64,000 bases of DNA from Anaerosporobacter faecicola (GTDB taxonomy: Bacteria > Bacillota > Clostridia > Lachnospirales > Lachnospiraceae). How positions within the stretch are numbered: position 1 is the first letter of the stretch; each line of letters begins with the position of its first letter. Below the pieces are notes generated by a model. It ran no database searches, was not told where the DNA came from, and was given only the letters and a program-made list of their open reading frames with translations. Below are positions 23,411 through 32,927 of this stretch, piece by piece. The position numbers and the translations under genes are program-made. The stretch is from positions 248,001-312,000 of the forward strand of contig NZ_JAAQRO010000030.1 in NCBI RefSeq assembly GCF_012070565.1, written 5' to 3'.

Positions 23411-25543
23411 ATGAAAAAGGTAGTAAAGGGAAAAGATAAAAACAAGATGAAATTTACACCAGAAAAAGACAGTAGGAAAAATCAGCAGAAGGACAAAGTG
23501 GGGAAAGAAAAAGTTATAGCACCATCAAAAAAAGGGAAAAAACAAAGAAAGCTAAGAACTGCTTTATTACTAGCATTTGTTGCACCTGTAGTACTTATTT
23601 TTGCCTTGGGTATTTTGTCTTATAATTTAGCTTCTGATGCAATGATCAAAAATTATGAAAGCTCTTCTAGCGATGTATTGCAAGCAAATTCAAAATATAT
23701 GGAGAGTGTTTTTGATGAAATTCAGACGCATGCGATCAAAACTATTACAGATGAGAATTTCGAAAAGTATTATAATCGAAAGGTAACGAATAAACTAGAA
23801 AGTTATCAATACATGAACGACTTAAAGAGTAATGTAATGACAAACGCTGTTTTGATTGATGGAATACGGAATACGTACATAATTAGTGACTCAAAAACGA
23901 CAATAGCCACTGGTAACTCTGAATTACAAGATAATGCTTATGAATTACTTACAACTTCTGATCTAGCAAAAGATGGAGCGAAGATCAATGGCTGGTATGG
24001 GTCCCATGCAATGATGGATAAGACTGAAAAGAAAGGGTATGCACTTAGCTATATCAAAGGAACTGCTAATGAAAAAGTTTATGTTATCACAGATGTAGAT
24101 CCTTCCTTTGTGCAAGAGATGCTTGCCTTGGTTTGCCAAGAAGATGCAATCACCGCTTTGGTTACGAAAGATGGGGAAGAGATTTATGCAAATAACTCTA
24201 CAGCTGTTGAAGACAAGATGTTTTCTGGACGAGCTTATTTTGACAAGATTACAGACGATACAGATGAACGTGGATATGAATACGTTAAGCTTGACGGAGT
24301 GAATTACTTATTTACATATAATAAAGTTGGTAGTACAGGACTTGTTCTTTGTAATATGATTCCAAAGAGTACGATTTTAAAGAATGCAATTACCATTGGA
24401 AGCGCAAGTGTTATCTTTGCAATTGTGTCTGCAGTTATTGCGTTGTTAATCGGTACGTTAATGGCAAGAGGAATTGGTAAAGCCATTGGAGATATGAAGA
24501 ATACGATGGAAAGTGTAGCACAAGGGGATCTGACAGTACAGTTTAATACAAAACGAAAAGATGAGTTTAAAATCTTAGAAAATAGTTTATCGAATATGAT
24601 CGGCAACATGCAGCAGTTAGTAAAGGAAGTTGCAGAAGTTAGTGGACGAGTTAACATTTCTGCAGAAGATCTATCCAATACATCTTCCTTAATGTTGGAA
24701 TCCTCTAAGAATATATCTTCGGCAATTAATGAAGTGGCAACAGGTTCTTCAAAACAGGTTATGGATACGGATTCTTGCTTAAAACAGATGTCAACATTGT
24801 CGGATATGGTAAATGAAGTTTATAAAGAAACGAAGGAAATTGATGGTTTGTTTGAGAATACGAAGGGAACCGTTGCGAATGGATTAACCATTGTAGGTAA
24901 CTTAAATGAAAAGGCGAAAGCAACTTCTCAAATCACAAAAGAAATCTCAACAGGCATGAAGACCTTAGAAGAAAATTCAAGATCCATTGAGAATATTGTT
25001 AATGCAATCAATGAGATTTCTGAACAAACGAATCTGTTGTCCTTGAATGCTTCTATAGAAGCAGCACGTGCAGGTGATTCTGGTAGAGGATTTGCTGTAG
25101 TTGCAGGAGAGATCCGAAACTTAGCAACAAAATCAATGGAATCTGCAAATCAAATTCAGGAAATAATCAATTCTATACAGTATCAAACAAAAGAGACTGC
25201 GAAGACAACACAAAAGGCAGAACAGATTGTATTATCACAAGAGGTTGCATTACAAGAAACAATTGCTGTATTTAGAAATATTAATAACTTAGTTGCTGAT
25301 CTTGTAAATGGACTTGATAAAGTAAAACAATGTGTAACGGGAATGGAAAGTGCGAAGAATGATACATTAGATTCCATTCAGAACATCTCAGCAGTATCGG
25401 AAGAATCTGCAGCAGCCTCTGAAGAGGTTAGTGCAACATCAATCAGCCAGTCAGGTGAGATGGAGCAGTTAGCAAGTGCAGCAGAAGGACTTACAAGAGA
25501 TGCAAAAGTATTACAAGAATCTATCGGAAAATTCAAGATATAA
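23411..25543 (+). CDS. Methyl-accepting chemotaxis protein
   Basis: A protein of 710 residues. A very basic N-terminal cytoplasmic tail of about 50 residues, longer than usual, precedes a membrane helix ([20 protein letters not shown]). A periplasmic-side sensory domain of about 250 residues of dCache-like pattern, a second helix ([21 protein letters not shown]) and a HAMP domain follow. The signalling hairpin is cytoplasmic, with the tip [20 protein letters not shown] then [18 protein letters not shown]. The ligand is unknown. No other chemotaxis gene is adjacent. The ATG at 23411 has GAGGAGG upstream; an earlier in-frame TTG lacks one. Confidence 0.92.
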   Translation: MKKVVKGKDKNKMKFTPEKDSRKNQQKDKVGKEKVIAPSKKGKKQRKLRTALLLAFVAPVVLIFALGILSYNLASDAMIKNYESSSSDVLQANSKYMESVFDEIQTHAIKTITDENFEKYYNRKVTNKLESYQYMNDLKSNVMTNAVLIDGIRNTYIISDSKTTIATGNSELQDNAYELLTTSDLAKDGAKINGWYGSHAMMDKTEKKGYALSYIKGTANEKVYVITDVDPSFVQEMLALVCQEDAITALVTKDGEEIYANNSTAVEDKMFSGRAYFDKITDDTDERGYEYVKLDGVNYLFTYNKVGSTGLVLCNMIPKSTILKNAITIGSASVIFAIVSAVIALLIGTLMARGIGKAIGDMKNTMESVAQGDLTVQFNTKRKDEFKILENSLSNMIGNMQQLVKEVAEVSGRVNISAEDLSNTSSLMLESSKNISSAINEVATGSSKQVMDTDSCLKQMSTLSDMVNEVYKETKEIDGLFENTKGTVANGLTIVGNLNEKAKATSQITKEISTGMKTLEENSRSIENIVNAINEISEQTNLLSLNASIEAARAGDSGRGFAVVAGEIRNLATKSMESANQIQEIINSIQYQTKETAKTTQKAEQIVLSQEVALQETIAVFRNINNLVADLVNGLDKVKQCVTGMESAKNDTLDSIQNISAVSEESAAASEEVSATSISQSGEMEQLASAAEGLTRDAKVLQESIGKFKI

Positions 25544-25556
25544 GTGTCATGTTTAA

Positions 25557-25603
25557 GAAAAGAGACTGTAATGTGTAAATAGTACATGTTACAGTCTCTT
25601 TTG
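25557..25603 (+). terminator. Terminator of the chemoreceptor gene
   Basis: A 14-bp perfect stem AAAAGAGACTGTAA/TTACAGTCTCTTTT closes a 17-nt loop; the arm ends in T4. Confidence 0.85.
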
Positions 25604-25765
25604 TAGGCAATCGTAGTATTCAAACTATTATATTATAAAGCTTGCATAATAGCATCAATAGAATACTATGAATCGTTCAAAAAGAAACATTCTCAGACAA
25701 CATGGTGCGTTAAAAATTAAAAATGAACAAACATTAAGTAATGCTTGTTAATGCATCTGATGTAA

Positions 25766-25794
25766 TTGTTGTTTCGTCTCGAAACGAGTACAAT
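25766..25794 (+). promoter_or_regulatory. Promoter with dyad in the spacer, before alpha/beta hydrolase
   Basis: TTGTTG (25766-25771), 17 bases, TACAAT (25789-25794). The spacer contains the perfect dyad GTTTCG-TCT-CGAAAC (25771-25785), a good place for a repressor to block polymerase. Confidence 0.6.
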
Positions 25795-25851
25795 AGAGAA
25801 AATTGAGGAGTGAAATAAAGCAATAAAATATAAAAAGGAATGGTGATTCGT

Positions 25852-26724
25852 ATGAAAAGTATTTATAAAAGTGAAGAAGGAAAACAGAAAATTCTTGCAT
25901 TATACGATGAACAATTAACGAGATTATCTTGTACATATAAAGACCGCTATGTTACAACCTCTTATGGAAAAACGCATTTGATTGAAACGGGAGATGATAC
26001 GAAAAAACCGCTGCTGGTATTTCACGGAGGGAATGCAACAACAGCGTATAATTTATTATATTGTAAATTTCTGTTGGATAAATTTCATATCTATGCGGTA
26101 GACACGATTGGCCATCCGGGGAAGAGTGCAGAGACTTGCTTATCACCCAATACATATGATTATGGAAAATGGGCCAGTGAAGTGATTACCGCTTTGAGTT
26201 ACGATAAGATTCGTTGTTTTGGTGGCTCCTTTGGTGGAGGTATTATCGCAAAACTTATGTGTGTATCGCCAGAAAAGATGGAACGTGTTGTTTTATTGGT
26301 TCCTTCTGGAATTAAGAACGCAGCAGCAATAAAATCGGCAAGTATGTTAGGTCCAATGATCCTATACTGGCTTACACATAAGGAAAAATGGTTGATCCAA
26401 TGTATGATGCCTATGGCAATACGAAAAGAGAATATTACAGATGATATCTACGAAACAGCAAAACGTAGCATACAATATGCCAAGATTAAGAAAGGAATGC
26501 CAAGCAATGTGCGACCAGCTGATATGAGAAAATGTTTTGCTCCTACGCTCGTTATGGCAGGAGAGAAGGATTGCTTGTTTCCGGCGAGTAAAGTCATTCC
26601 TCAAGCAAAGAAGATGATACCCAATTGTACTACAAAATGCTTAATGAATCGTGGACATATGACAGACCTCTCAAAAGAGGAGGAGCAATTGATTGTTGAA
26701 TTTTTGCAGGAATCAATTGCGTAA
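25852..26724 (+). CDS. Alpha/beta hydrolase
   Basis: A protein of 290 residues with the canonical hydrolase elements: oxyanion strand LLVFHGGNATTAYN, nucleophile elbow GGSFGGG (Ser), acid in MAGEKDCLF (Asp), and histidine in NRGHMTDLS near the C-terminus. It has no signal peptide and is cytoplasmic. Substrate is unknown; relatives are esterases or lactone hydrolases. The ATG at 25852 is chosen because AAGGAATGGTGA lies at proper distance, whereas an ATG at 25840 sits inside it. The gene stands alone and its promoter carries a palindromic operator-like site. Confidence 0.88.
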   Translation: MKSIYKSEEGKQKILALYDEQLTRLSCTYKDRYVTTSYGKTHLIETGDDTKKPLLVFHGGNATTAYNLLYCKFLLDKFHIYAVDTIGHPGKSAETCLSPNTYDYGKWASEVITALSYDKIRCFGGSFGGGIIAKLMCVSPEKMERVVLLVPSGIKNAAAIKSASMLGPMILYWLTHKEKWLIQCMMPMAIRKENITDDIYETAKRSIQYAKIKKGMPSNVRPADMRKCFAPTLVMAGEKDCLFPASKVIPQAKKMIPNCTTKCLMNRGHMTDLSKEEEQLIVEFLQESIA

Positions 26725-26854
26725 GCGTCTTGAGAGGATAAGTTTAACTATAGTTATTCTATTCATTGTTTTCTGTAGCTTAATAACCTATTCTTAGATT
26801 ATAATTGTTTTTGAGGATGATACAATAGAAAACGCAGTATGAATTACAGTACAT

Positions 26855-26873
26855 AATACAATATACTTGTATT
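26855..26873. promoter_or_regulatory. Palindrome before methyltransferase gene
   Basis: AATACAA-TATAC-TTGTATT is a perfect 7-bp dyad ending 24 bases before the ATG at 26898. It could be an operator over the promoter or start point. Confidence 0.4.
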
Positions 26874-26897
26874 GTATACTTGAAAAGAGGGAATAAC

Positions 26898-27671
26898 ATG
26901 AATGAGATACAAAAAAATTGGGATGCAATGGCAAAAGCGTACGAAGAATTTACAGAGGGAAAAGAGTCATACAGTTATCGAATTGAATGGCCTTGTATTC
27001 AAAGGATGTTACCAGAACTAAAAGGTAAGAATGTCCTTGATTTAGGTTGTGGAACAGGTCGCTTTTCGTTCTTATTTGAAGATAAAGAACCTAGTGTTGT
27101 AGATGGGATTGATTTATCAGAACAGATGCTTACTCTTGCAAAAACAAAATCTTTGGTAAGAAAATCAAAAGTACACTTTATCCAAGGTGATATTACAAAC
27201 GTATCAGATTATGTAGATAAAACATATGATTTGGTCTTCTCCTCTACAACCTTACATTACATTCAAAATCTACAACAATTCTTTAAGCAATTAAGCCTTG
27301 TGATGAATGAGGCTGGAATTGGAATTCTTTCATTGATGCATCCTATATATACATCGCAATATCCAATTGATCAAAATGGAAAATTCCCGCGGGACGAAGA
27401 GTGGAACGTGCGATATCTAGACACTTCTTTGCGATCTTATATGCAGCCTTGGATTGAATATAATGATTCAGTAGAGAAATTTCTAAGTAGTAGTTATCAT
27501 CATACGTTTAGTGATTATTTTAATGCAATAATAAATACAGGTTTTCAAATATTACAAGTAGAGGAACCGAAACCACCAATTGAATGGAAAGAACGGTATC
27601 CAGAACGATATGATTCTTTCATAGAAACACCAAGTTATTTAATCATCAAGATTAAGAAAAGTTCGATTTAA
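26898..27671 (+). CDS. SAM-dependent class I methyltransferase
   Basis: A protein of 257 residues with the SAM-binding motif I VLDLGCGTGRFSF, an acidic motif II (DGIDLSEQML), and motif III/IV regions FIQGDITNV and YDLVFSSTTLHYI. Motifs and length fit UbiE/BioC-like small-molecule methyltransferases. Substrate is unknown. The ATG at 26898 follows AAGAGGG; a TTG at 26880 is in frame but less likely. It converges with the membrane protein gene, with only two bases between stop codons and no terminator hairpin between. Confidence 0.88.
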   Translation: MNEIQKNWDAMAKAYEEFTEGKESYSYRIEWPCIQRMLPELKGKNVLDLGCGTGRFSFLFEDKEPSVVDGIDLSEQMLTLAKTKSLVRKSKVHFIQGDITNVSDYVDKTYDLVFSSTTLHYIQNLQQFFKQLSLVMNEAGIGILSLMHPIYTSQYPIDQNGKFPRDEEWNVRYLDTSLRSYMQPWIEYNDSVEKFLSSSYHHTFSDYFNAIINTGFQILQVEEPKPPIEWKERYPERYDSFIETPSYLIIKIKKSSI

Positions 27672-27673
27672 AA

Positions 27674-28321
27674 TTACGGTTTCTGCTTTTTACGGCTGTC
27701 ACTCAGATCAATCAGGTCAAGTCCATCCCCTTCACTCAGTAATACGATGACGATATATGTAATAAGCAGGTAGATGCCAAAGCTTGCAAAAGACAGATCC
27801 GCTAGATAATTTCGTGAGGTATGAAATGTTTTCAATGCAAGTAGAACATATAGAAGAAGAATGGTCAGAGTAAAGAAGTAAAAACTGTATGTTGAACCAA
27901 CATTCACCCAACCATATACACTCAAAGCGTACAAAAGTCCAAAGACAAATCCACATAACAAACCAGCCCTTTTTTTTGAGTGTACGCGGTCGATACAATA
28001 ACAGAGCAGTAAACAGAGAAAAAGATAGCATAGGAACGTTATGCAAAGAGTTGTAAGTGATAGAGTATGGTTATTATAGGTATAATAAGCAGATAGGGAA
28101 AGTCCCGTAGCAACTTGATTGATACAGGTGCATAGAACGTAGAATTTGGAATTTTTTTTTCTACCGATTATGTGAAAAGATAATGCTACCAACATAAGTA
28201 CAAATCCAGCAAGAAGACCATACCAATTGGTTAGAACGTTAGTAAATACATATGTCGATAAGGCAACAAGTACCCAACTTAGAATTCCGAAGAAAGCAGT
28301 TAATTGCGCTTTTTTACTCAT
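27674..28321 (-). CDS. Multi-pass membrane protein of unknown function
   Basis: A protein of 215 residues with six predicted membrane helices and short loops (first FFGILSWVLVALSTYVFTNV, last FGIYLLITYIVIVLLSEG), ending in a charged tail. I do not recognise a family and there is no catalytic motif. It is transcribed alone, converging on the methyltransferase gene. AGGAGG lies just upstream of the ATG on the minus strand, and the leader contains a large hairpin at 28352-28402. Confidence 0.75.
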   Translation of the reverse strand: MSKKAQLTAFFGILSWVLVALSTYVFTNVLTNWYGLLAGFVLMLVALSFHIIGRKKNSKFYVLCTCINQVATGLSLSAYYTYNNHTLSLTTLCITFLCYLFLCLLLCYCIDRVHSKKRAGLLCGFVFGLLYALSVYGWVNVGSTYSFYFFTLTILLLYVLLALKTFHTSRNYLADLSFASFGIYLLITYIVIVLLSEGDGLDLIDLSDSRKKQKP

Positions 28322-28648
28322 GTTGAAACCTCCTATATATGTTTGTATTCGAACCCCGCCTATTTACCTTAATTAGTGTGGTAAAGCAAATAGGTGCGGG
28401 TTATTTTGTTTGCATATATATTTGCAAAGCTATTAGCGTATATATTATATTCGTACTGTTACTATAGCATGCGTTTTTTATTGTGTCCATGAATCGGTGG
28501 AAGTTTAAGGAAAACTTAAGAGAAACAACATTTGTAAATCCATGAATTGATTTCTATTTGACCTGTAGTATATAATAAGAGACGAGTAGTACCGTATTGG
28601 ACAGGCACTAGCCTAGCAATTGATAATAAGCAGAGGAGATGCATAAGA
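28322..28648. other. Divergent intergenic region with large hairpin
   Basis: A stem AACCCCGCCTATTTACC with GGTAA...AAATAGGTGCGGGTT (28352-28402) is followed on the plus strand by TTATTTTGTTT, like a terminator. It lies in the 5' leader of the minus-strand membrane protein and ahead of the plus-strand AlaX gene, so it may be an attenuator or the end of a small unseen transcript. Nothing else is recognised. Confidence 0.45.
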
Positions 28649-29815
28649 ATGATAGAAACAGTTAGATTATTTGATGAGGATGCATATGTAACTGAATTCG
28701 ACGGAATGGTGATTGCTTGCGAACCGATCGAAAAAGAAGGAAAACAAGTGTATCAAGTTGTTCTTGATCAGACAATGTTCTTTCCAGAAGAAGGTGGACA
28801 GACGCCAGACCAAGGAACCATACAGAATATACCGGTACTGGATGTACAGATTAAAAAGGGAATCATCTATCATACATTGGGTGAACCGCTAGAATGTAAT
28901 ACAAAGGTTCATGGCGTAATCAACTGGAATTATCGTTTTAGCAATATGCAGCAACACTCTGGAGAACATATATTTTCAGGGATTGTACATGAAAAGTATG
29001 GTTTTGATAATGTTGGTTTTCATCTCAGTGATCAAGTAGTAACGATGGATTTTAATGGTGTATTATCACCAGAAGATGCAGATTCAGTGGAACAAGCGGT
29101 GAATGAAGTCATTGCTTTGAATCTTCCTGTAGAGGTAACATATCCAACGAAGAAAGAATTAGAGTTTATGGAATACCGCAGTAAGATTGAGATTGAAGGA
29201 CAGGTAAGAATCGTTACAATTCCAGGCGTTGACGTTTGCGCTTGCTGTGCACCACATGTCAAACATACTGGTGAAATCGGTATGCTTAAGATTCTAAGCA
29301 TGCAGAGTTATAAAGGTGGCGTTCGTATTAGTATACTATGTGGATTCCGTGCATTACAAGATTATAGACAGAAGACGAATCTTATTACAGAGTTATCGAC
29401 GATATTATCTGCAAATCAAGACAATATTGTAGAATCGGTTGTTCGTTTTAAGAATTTGAGTCAATCCTTACGATCGGAACTTATACAATTAAAGAAAGAA
29501 TTCCTTGAAGCAAAGATTACCAACATTCCAGTAGAACAGGAGAATGTTATCTTATTTGAGAAAGATATAGAAGCACCGGTTATGCGTTCTGTTATTAATG
29601 AGTTGGTAAAAAAACATACTGGAATCTGTGGAATATTCACAGCTAAGGATTGTGAAGGGTATCAGTTTATTATTGGAAGTGCGCATCAAGATACACGGGT
29701 TGTAATGACACGGCTAAAAGAAAAGTTTTCTGCTAGAGGTGGCGGAAGTGAGGTAATGGTTCAAGGATCCGTTATGGCGACAAGGGAAGCAATCGAAGCT
29801 TGTTTGGAAGTTTAA
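28649..29815 (+). CDS. Alanyl-tRNA editing protein (AlaX-L type)
   Basis: A protein of 388 residues that hydrolyses Ser or Gly mis-attached to tRNA-Ala. It starts with the beta-barrel (TMFFPEEGGQTPDQG), then the Zn-binding editing site HSGEHIFSG with its second half CCAPHVKHTGEIG, and ends with a DHHA1-like domain (SARGGGSEVMVQGS). Length and domains match the long AlaX class with the C-terminal DHHA1 tail. It is free-standing, as usual. AGAGGAG precedes the ATG. Confidence 0.92.
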   Translation: MIETVRLFDEDAYVTEFDGMVIACEPIEKEGKQVYQVVLDQTMFFPEEGGQTPDQGTIQNIPVLDVQIKKGIIYHTLGEPLECNTKVHGVINWNYRFSNMQQHSGEHIFSGIVHEKYGFDNVGFHLSDQVVTMDFNGVLSPEDADSVEQAVNEVIALNLPVEVTYPTKKELEFMEYRSKIEIEGQVRIVTIPGVDVCACCAPHVKHTGEIGMLKILSMQSYKGGVRISILCGFRALQDYRQKTNLITELSTILSANQDNIVESVVRFKNLSQSLRSELIQLKKEFLEAKITNIPVEQENVILFEKDIEAPVMRSVINELVKKHTGICGIFTAKDCEGYQFIIGSAHQDTRVVMTRLKEKFSARGGGSEVMVQGSVMATREAIEACLEV

Positions 29816-29909
29816 TTTTGAGTAATCACCTAGAAAAGAGCGTGGAATACAAGGACCTTTTGTTATTTCATTCATATAATGAAGAGAATAGAATAACAGG
29901 ATGGTTAGT

Positions 29910-30563
29910 ATGGATAATTTTGATGGTACAGGTTTTGAACAAGATAATTTTCGTGGAGGAAACAGACCACCACAGGGTGGTAGAGATACGATGCGAATTC
30001 GAAATGCGGTCATTGAAGATATTCAAAGAGAACGGGATGTGACATTTGTTACCGTCGTTTATCGTGATGAGAGAAGAGACAATTGGGATGGACGCGGAAG
30101 AGACAATCGAGGTCAAAGACCGGTAGAGACACTTCGCTTGGTCGTATCCCCACAAACAAGGATTTTTGATATTAATCGAAGAGAGATTCGTGTAGGACGA
30201 CTAGAAGAAGGAATGGTGATTGATGCGATCATATCTTCTGCAATGACAAGAAGTATCCCTCCACAAGCACGAGCGTTTGAAATCTTTGTTGTGGAGCAGC
30301 CACGTAGAAGGCAAGTGACAGAAGGGAGAATTCTTCAAGTTAATCCTAGAAATCAATTCATTACGATTGTTCAGGGAAATAACTGGTCGAGTACGATGCG
30401 TTTTGCAATCACGCCTGATACAGATATTTTTGGATTAAATGGTAGGAGAATTTCACTGCGGGAATTATTCCCTGGTTTACGCGTACGTGTGGTACATGGA
30501 AATTGGGCATCAACAGGATTCCCTCCTCAGGCAGTAGCATTTGAGATTCGTGTGTTGCGATAA
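29910..30563 (+). CDS. Hypothetical protein with internally duplicated beta domain
   Basis: A protein of 217 residues starting with a low-complexity Arg/Gly/Asn region. Two related halves follow: VSPQTRIFDINRREIRVGRL...IPPQARAFEIFV and ITPDTDIFGLNGRRISLREL...FPPQAVAFEIRV. Each half looks like a small OB/SH3-like barrel, similar in feel to DUF5666-type repeats. There is no signal peptide. An RNA- or DNA-binding role is suggested only by the Arg-rich linker. The ATG at 29910 follows CAGGA; one at 29901 is also possible. Confidence 0.65.
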   Translation: MDNFDGTGFEQDNFRGGNRPPQGGRDTMRIRNAVIEDIQRERDVTFVTVVYRDERRDNWDGRGRDNRGQRPVETLRLVVSPQTRIFDINRREIRVGRLEEGMVIDAIISSAMTRSIPPQARAFEIFVVEQPRRRQVTEGRILQVNPRNQFITIVQGNNWSSTMRFAITPDTDIFGLNGRRISLRELFPGLRVRVVHGNWASTGFPPQAVAFEIRVLR

Positions 30564-30589
30564 AAGCTAAGAAAGTATCAATAATCAAC

Positions 30590-30735
30590 AAAAGACAAAC
30601 AACAAAAGACAAATGATAAGTGAAAATAGATAATCAAAAAAGATAATCGAAAAAAGATAAGCCCAAAAAGATAAATGAATAAGATAATCGAAAAAAGATA
30701 AGTAAAATAAGATAAGCAAAGAATAGATAAGGAAA
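30590..30735 (+). repeat. Degenerate AGATAA-rich repeats before methyltransferase gene
   Basis: The element AGATAA(T/G)C(G)AAAAA recurs about eight times with variable spacing, among ACAAAAGACAA units. It is a purine-rich simple-sequence leader; GATAAGGAAAAGAATA serves as the ribosome binding site at its end. Confidence 0.7.
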
Positions 30736-30741
30736 AGAATA

Positions 30742-31518
30742 ATGACTACAGAACTAGAAAAACACTATAACAAGTTTTGCGAAGACAAACGACTGACGAG
30801 AAGACATGGTCAAGTGGAATATATCACTTCAATGAAATACATTCACGAGTATCTGGGTGATGATAGGACCAAAAAAATTCTTGATGTTGGAGCAGGTACG
30901 GGCAGATATTCCGTAGCATTAGCGCAGGAAGGGTATGACGTTACAGCTGTTGAACTTGTAAAATACAATCTTGGTATATTGAAAACAAAGAAAAGTACAG
31001 TGAAAGCTTACCAAGGGAACGCGCTAGATTTATCCCGTTTTGCAGATAATAGCTTTGACCTTACGTTGGTATTTGGTCCTATGTATCACCTTTATACGAA
31101 AGAAGATAAGCAAACAGCACTTCAAGAAGCAAAAAGGGTGACGAAGACTGGTGGAATCATTTTAGTTGCCTACATTATGAATGAATATAGTGTGATCACC
31201 CACGGTTTCAAAGGGAACAATATAAAAGAATGTTTAAAGAATGGGAAATTAAGTGAGACATTTCATAGTATATCAACAGAGGAAGATTTGTATGATTATG
31301 TACGAATCGAGGATATTGATGAACTAAATGAACAAGTTGGATTAGAACGGATCAAATTAATTGCAGCTGACGGTGCTGCTAATTATATGCGTCCTGTACT
31401 AAATGCAATGGACGAGGAAACCTTCTCTCTTTTTGTGCAGTATCACTTATCTACTTGTGAGAGAAAAGATCTATTAGGAGCAAGTGCGCATACCGTAGAC
31501 ATTTTACGAAAAGGATAG
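30742..31518 (+). CDS. SAM-dependent class I methyltransferase
   Basis: A protein of 258 residues with motif I ILDVGAGTGRYSVALA, the acidic loop VTAVELV, motif III YQGNALDLSRF and motif IV FDLTLVFGPMYHL. It belongs to the broad methyltransf_11/25 class and is not closely similar to the methyltransferase at 26898. Substrate is unknown. It is preceded by an A-rich repetitive leader rather than a clear promoter, and the next gene starts about 150 bases after its stop. Confidence 0.88.
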   Translation: MTTELEKHYNKFCEDKRLTRRHGQVEYITSMKYIHEYLGDDRTKKILDVGAGTGRYSVALAQEGYDVTAVELVKYNLGILKTKKSTVKAYQGNALDLSRFADNSFDLTLVFGPMYHLYTKEDKQTALQEAKRVTKTGGIILVAYIMNEYSVITHGFKGNNIKECLKNGKLSETFHSISTEEDLYDYVRIEDIDELNEQVGLERIKLIAADGAANYMRPVLNAMDEETFSLFVQYHLSTCERKDLLGASAHTVDILRKG

Positions 31519-31665
31519 GTCAAGGGTTATAATAACAAAAATATTTACTTTTTTTGTATACTTTTCTTCTTGTTTCATATAGGCATAAGTGCTACAGTTT
31601 AGATGGGACCTTGCATTATTTTTCTTGTAAGATTACAAATTCGAACGAAGATAGGAGCATATAAT

Positions 31666-31998
31666 ATGAGTGAAGAAAAAGACGTGGAGAAAATTAGAAA
31701 ACTAACAGAAAAAAGAAAATCCGATAAAGTAGCAAAGTATCTGGATAAAAATGATGTAGAGGTTGTAAAAGCAGCTATTACTGGATTAGGAAGTATTCAG
31801 GATGAAACCTCTGTTAATTTACTAAGCAAATTAATAGAGAATGCAAATCCAGAGATCCGTAAAGCAGCATTAGTGGCTTTTGGTAATGGTGGAACAGAAT
31901 ATGCAAAAACATTGATTCAACACCGGGCTGTTGTTGAAAGTGATCTGCAAGTGCAAGAAGTAGCAAAATCCATATTAAGAGATTATAAGTTAAAATAA
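31666..31998 (+). CDS. Small HEAT-repeat protein
   Basis: A protein of 110 residues made of charged helices with HEAT-type repeats: VEVVKAAITGLGSIQDETSVNLL and ANPEIRKAALVAFGNGGTEYAKTL. Such small proteins act as protein-binding scaffolds; phycobilin lyase-like members exist elsewhere but do not apply here. The ATG at 31666 follows ATAGGAG; an earlier in-frame ATG at 31603 has none. It is a single-gene unit with an elaborate terminator. Confidence 0.75.
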   Translation: MSEEKDVEKIRKLTEKRKSDKVAKYLDKNDVEVVKAAITGLGSIQDETSVNLLSKLIENANPEIRKAALVAFGNGGTEYAKTLIQHRAVVESDLQVQEVAKSILRDYKLK

Positions 31999-32010
31999 AA
32001 AGTACTTATC

Positions 32011-32079
32011 AAGGCTCTTTGCCATAAATTTTATAGGATGCAGTGCATCTTATGAGAATTGTCGGCGAAGAGCTTTTTT
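32011..32079 (+). terminator. Compound terminator hairpin
   Basis: An outer stem AAGGCTCTTTGCC/GGCGAAGAGCTTTT encloses a second hairpin AGGATGCA/GTGCATCTT and ends in T7. The double structure is larger than needed for termination. Confidence 0.75.
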
Positions 32080-32154
32080 ATATAATAGAGGAAATATTAA
32101 CGCGAGAGTCATTGTTCTATGGAGCTATAAAACTTAAATTTGGAAAAATTACAT

Positions 32155-32186
32155 TTCATAAAATATCGTATTTCTACGCATACTGT
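32155..32186 (+). promoter_or_regulatory. Sporulation sigma-E/K-like promoter
   Basis: TTCATAAA (32155-32162), a 16-base spacer, then CATACTGT (32179-32186) resembles sigma-E (-10 CATACAnT) and fits the sigma-K -10 pattern CATAnnnTA. It lies about 30 bases before two coat-like genes. Confidence 0.5.
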
Positions 32187-32218
32187 AAAAGTAAAATGAA
32201 TATGTAAAGGAGATTAAG

Positions 32219-32404
32219 ATGGCTAATTTATCACAATTGGAACTACAGAATTTACGACATTTAATTGGTGCACATTGTACAATCGAAAAGAAATTAAATT
32301 TCTATGCACAACAATGTACGGATCCTACAGTGAAGAATCTAATGACAAATGATGCAGCAGCTGCGAAAGAGAGCAAAGACAAGTTAATGAAATATCTAGA
32401 TTAG
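32219..32404 (+). CDS. Small CotF-like spore coat-related protein
   Basis: A protein of 61 residues, helical and acidic/basic mixed (LSQLELQNLRHLIGAHCTIEK, then LNFYAQQCTDPTVKNLM). This reads as the N-terminal half of the ferritin-like CotF spore coat domain. It is followed after 11 bases by a second gene with the other type of half, and both lie behind a mother-cell type promoter, so coat assembly is the likely role. AAAGGAG precedes the ATG. Confidence 0.7.
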   Translation: MANLSQLELQNLRHLIGAHCTIEKKLNFYAQQCTDPTVKNLMTNDAAAAKESKDKLMKYLD

Positions 32405-32415
32405 GAGGAGACACA

Positions 32416-32664
32416 ATGCAAGAAAAAGAAATGGTTAGCGATTACTTAGCAGGAATCAATGGAAGTTTAGCAGGGTATGCAAGTATCATTGCACAATGTG
32501 AAAATCCTGAGCTAAGACAAGAAATTCAGAATATGAGAAACCAAGATGAGATCCGTCAATATACGCTATTTAAATTGGCAAAAGAAAAAGGATACTATAT
32601 CCCTGCACAACAAGCAACACCAGAGGAAATTGCAAAAGTAAAACAAGAAATGTCTCAAGGTTAG
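32416..32664 (+). CDS. CotF-family spore coat protein
   Basis: A protein of 82 residues containing the CotF C-terminal pattern: SDYLAGINGSLAGYASIIAQCENPELRQEI followed by a helix and KEKGYYIPAQQATPEEIAK, where the GYY.PA..A motif is diagnostic. It is probably translated with the preceding 61-residue gene (TTAGGAGGAG lies between) and the two small proteins may form a four-helix unit together. A strong terminator follows. Confidence 0.8.
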   Translation: MQEKEMVSDYLAGINGSLAGYASIIAQCENPELRQEIQNMRNQDEIRQYTLFKLAKEKGYYIPAQQATPEEIAKVKQEMSQG

Positions 32665-32710
32665 TTGTTTCGTTTTTTTGATTAGTCATTGCATTTGCCA
32701 AATAGTATAG

Positions 32711-32754
32711 AAAAAACCTTCAAAAAGGGAGTGAATCTTTTTGAAGGTTTTTTT
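32711..32754 (+). terminator. Terminator after coat genes
   Basis: AAAAACCTTCAAAAA and TTTTTGAAGGTTTTT pair around a 12-nt loop and end in a T run; it would work in both directions. Confidence 0.88.
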
Positions 32755-32927
32755 AGTTGGAAGGAGTGTCGTTCTGTATAAAACAAGTATAATTATTTGT
32801 TACCATTACAGCTGTCGACTCCCTATGGTATACTATCCATTATGATAGCAAATATAGTAAGGAAAAAATGAAAAACGAATGCTGTTATGATTGCGATCAT
32901 CAAATATGGAATGTAAAGGGGATATGA

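Noticed and set aside
30590-30735. Possible regulatory repeat array (iterons)
   Set aside because: Spacing is irregular, the sequence is low-complexity A-rich, and no replication or partition gene is near.
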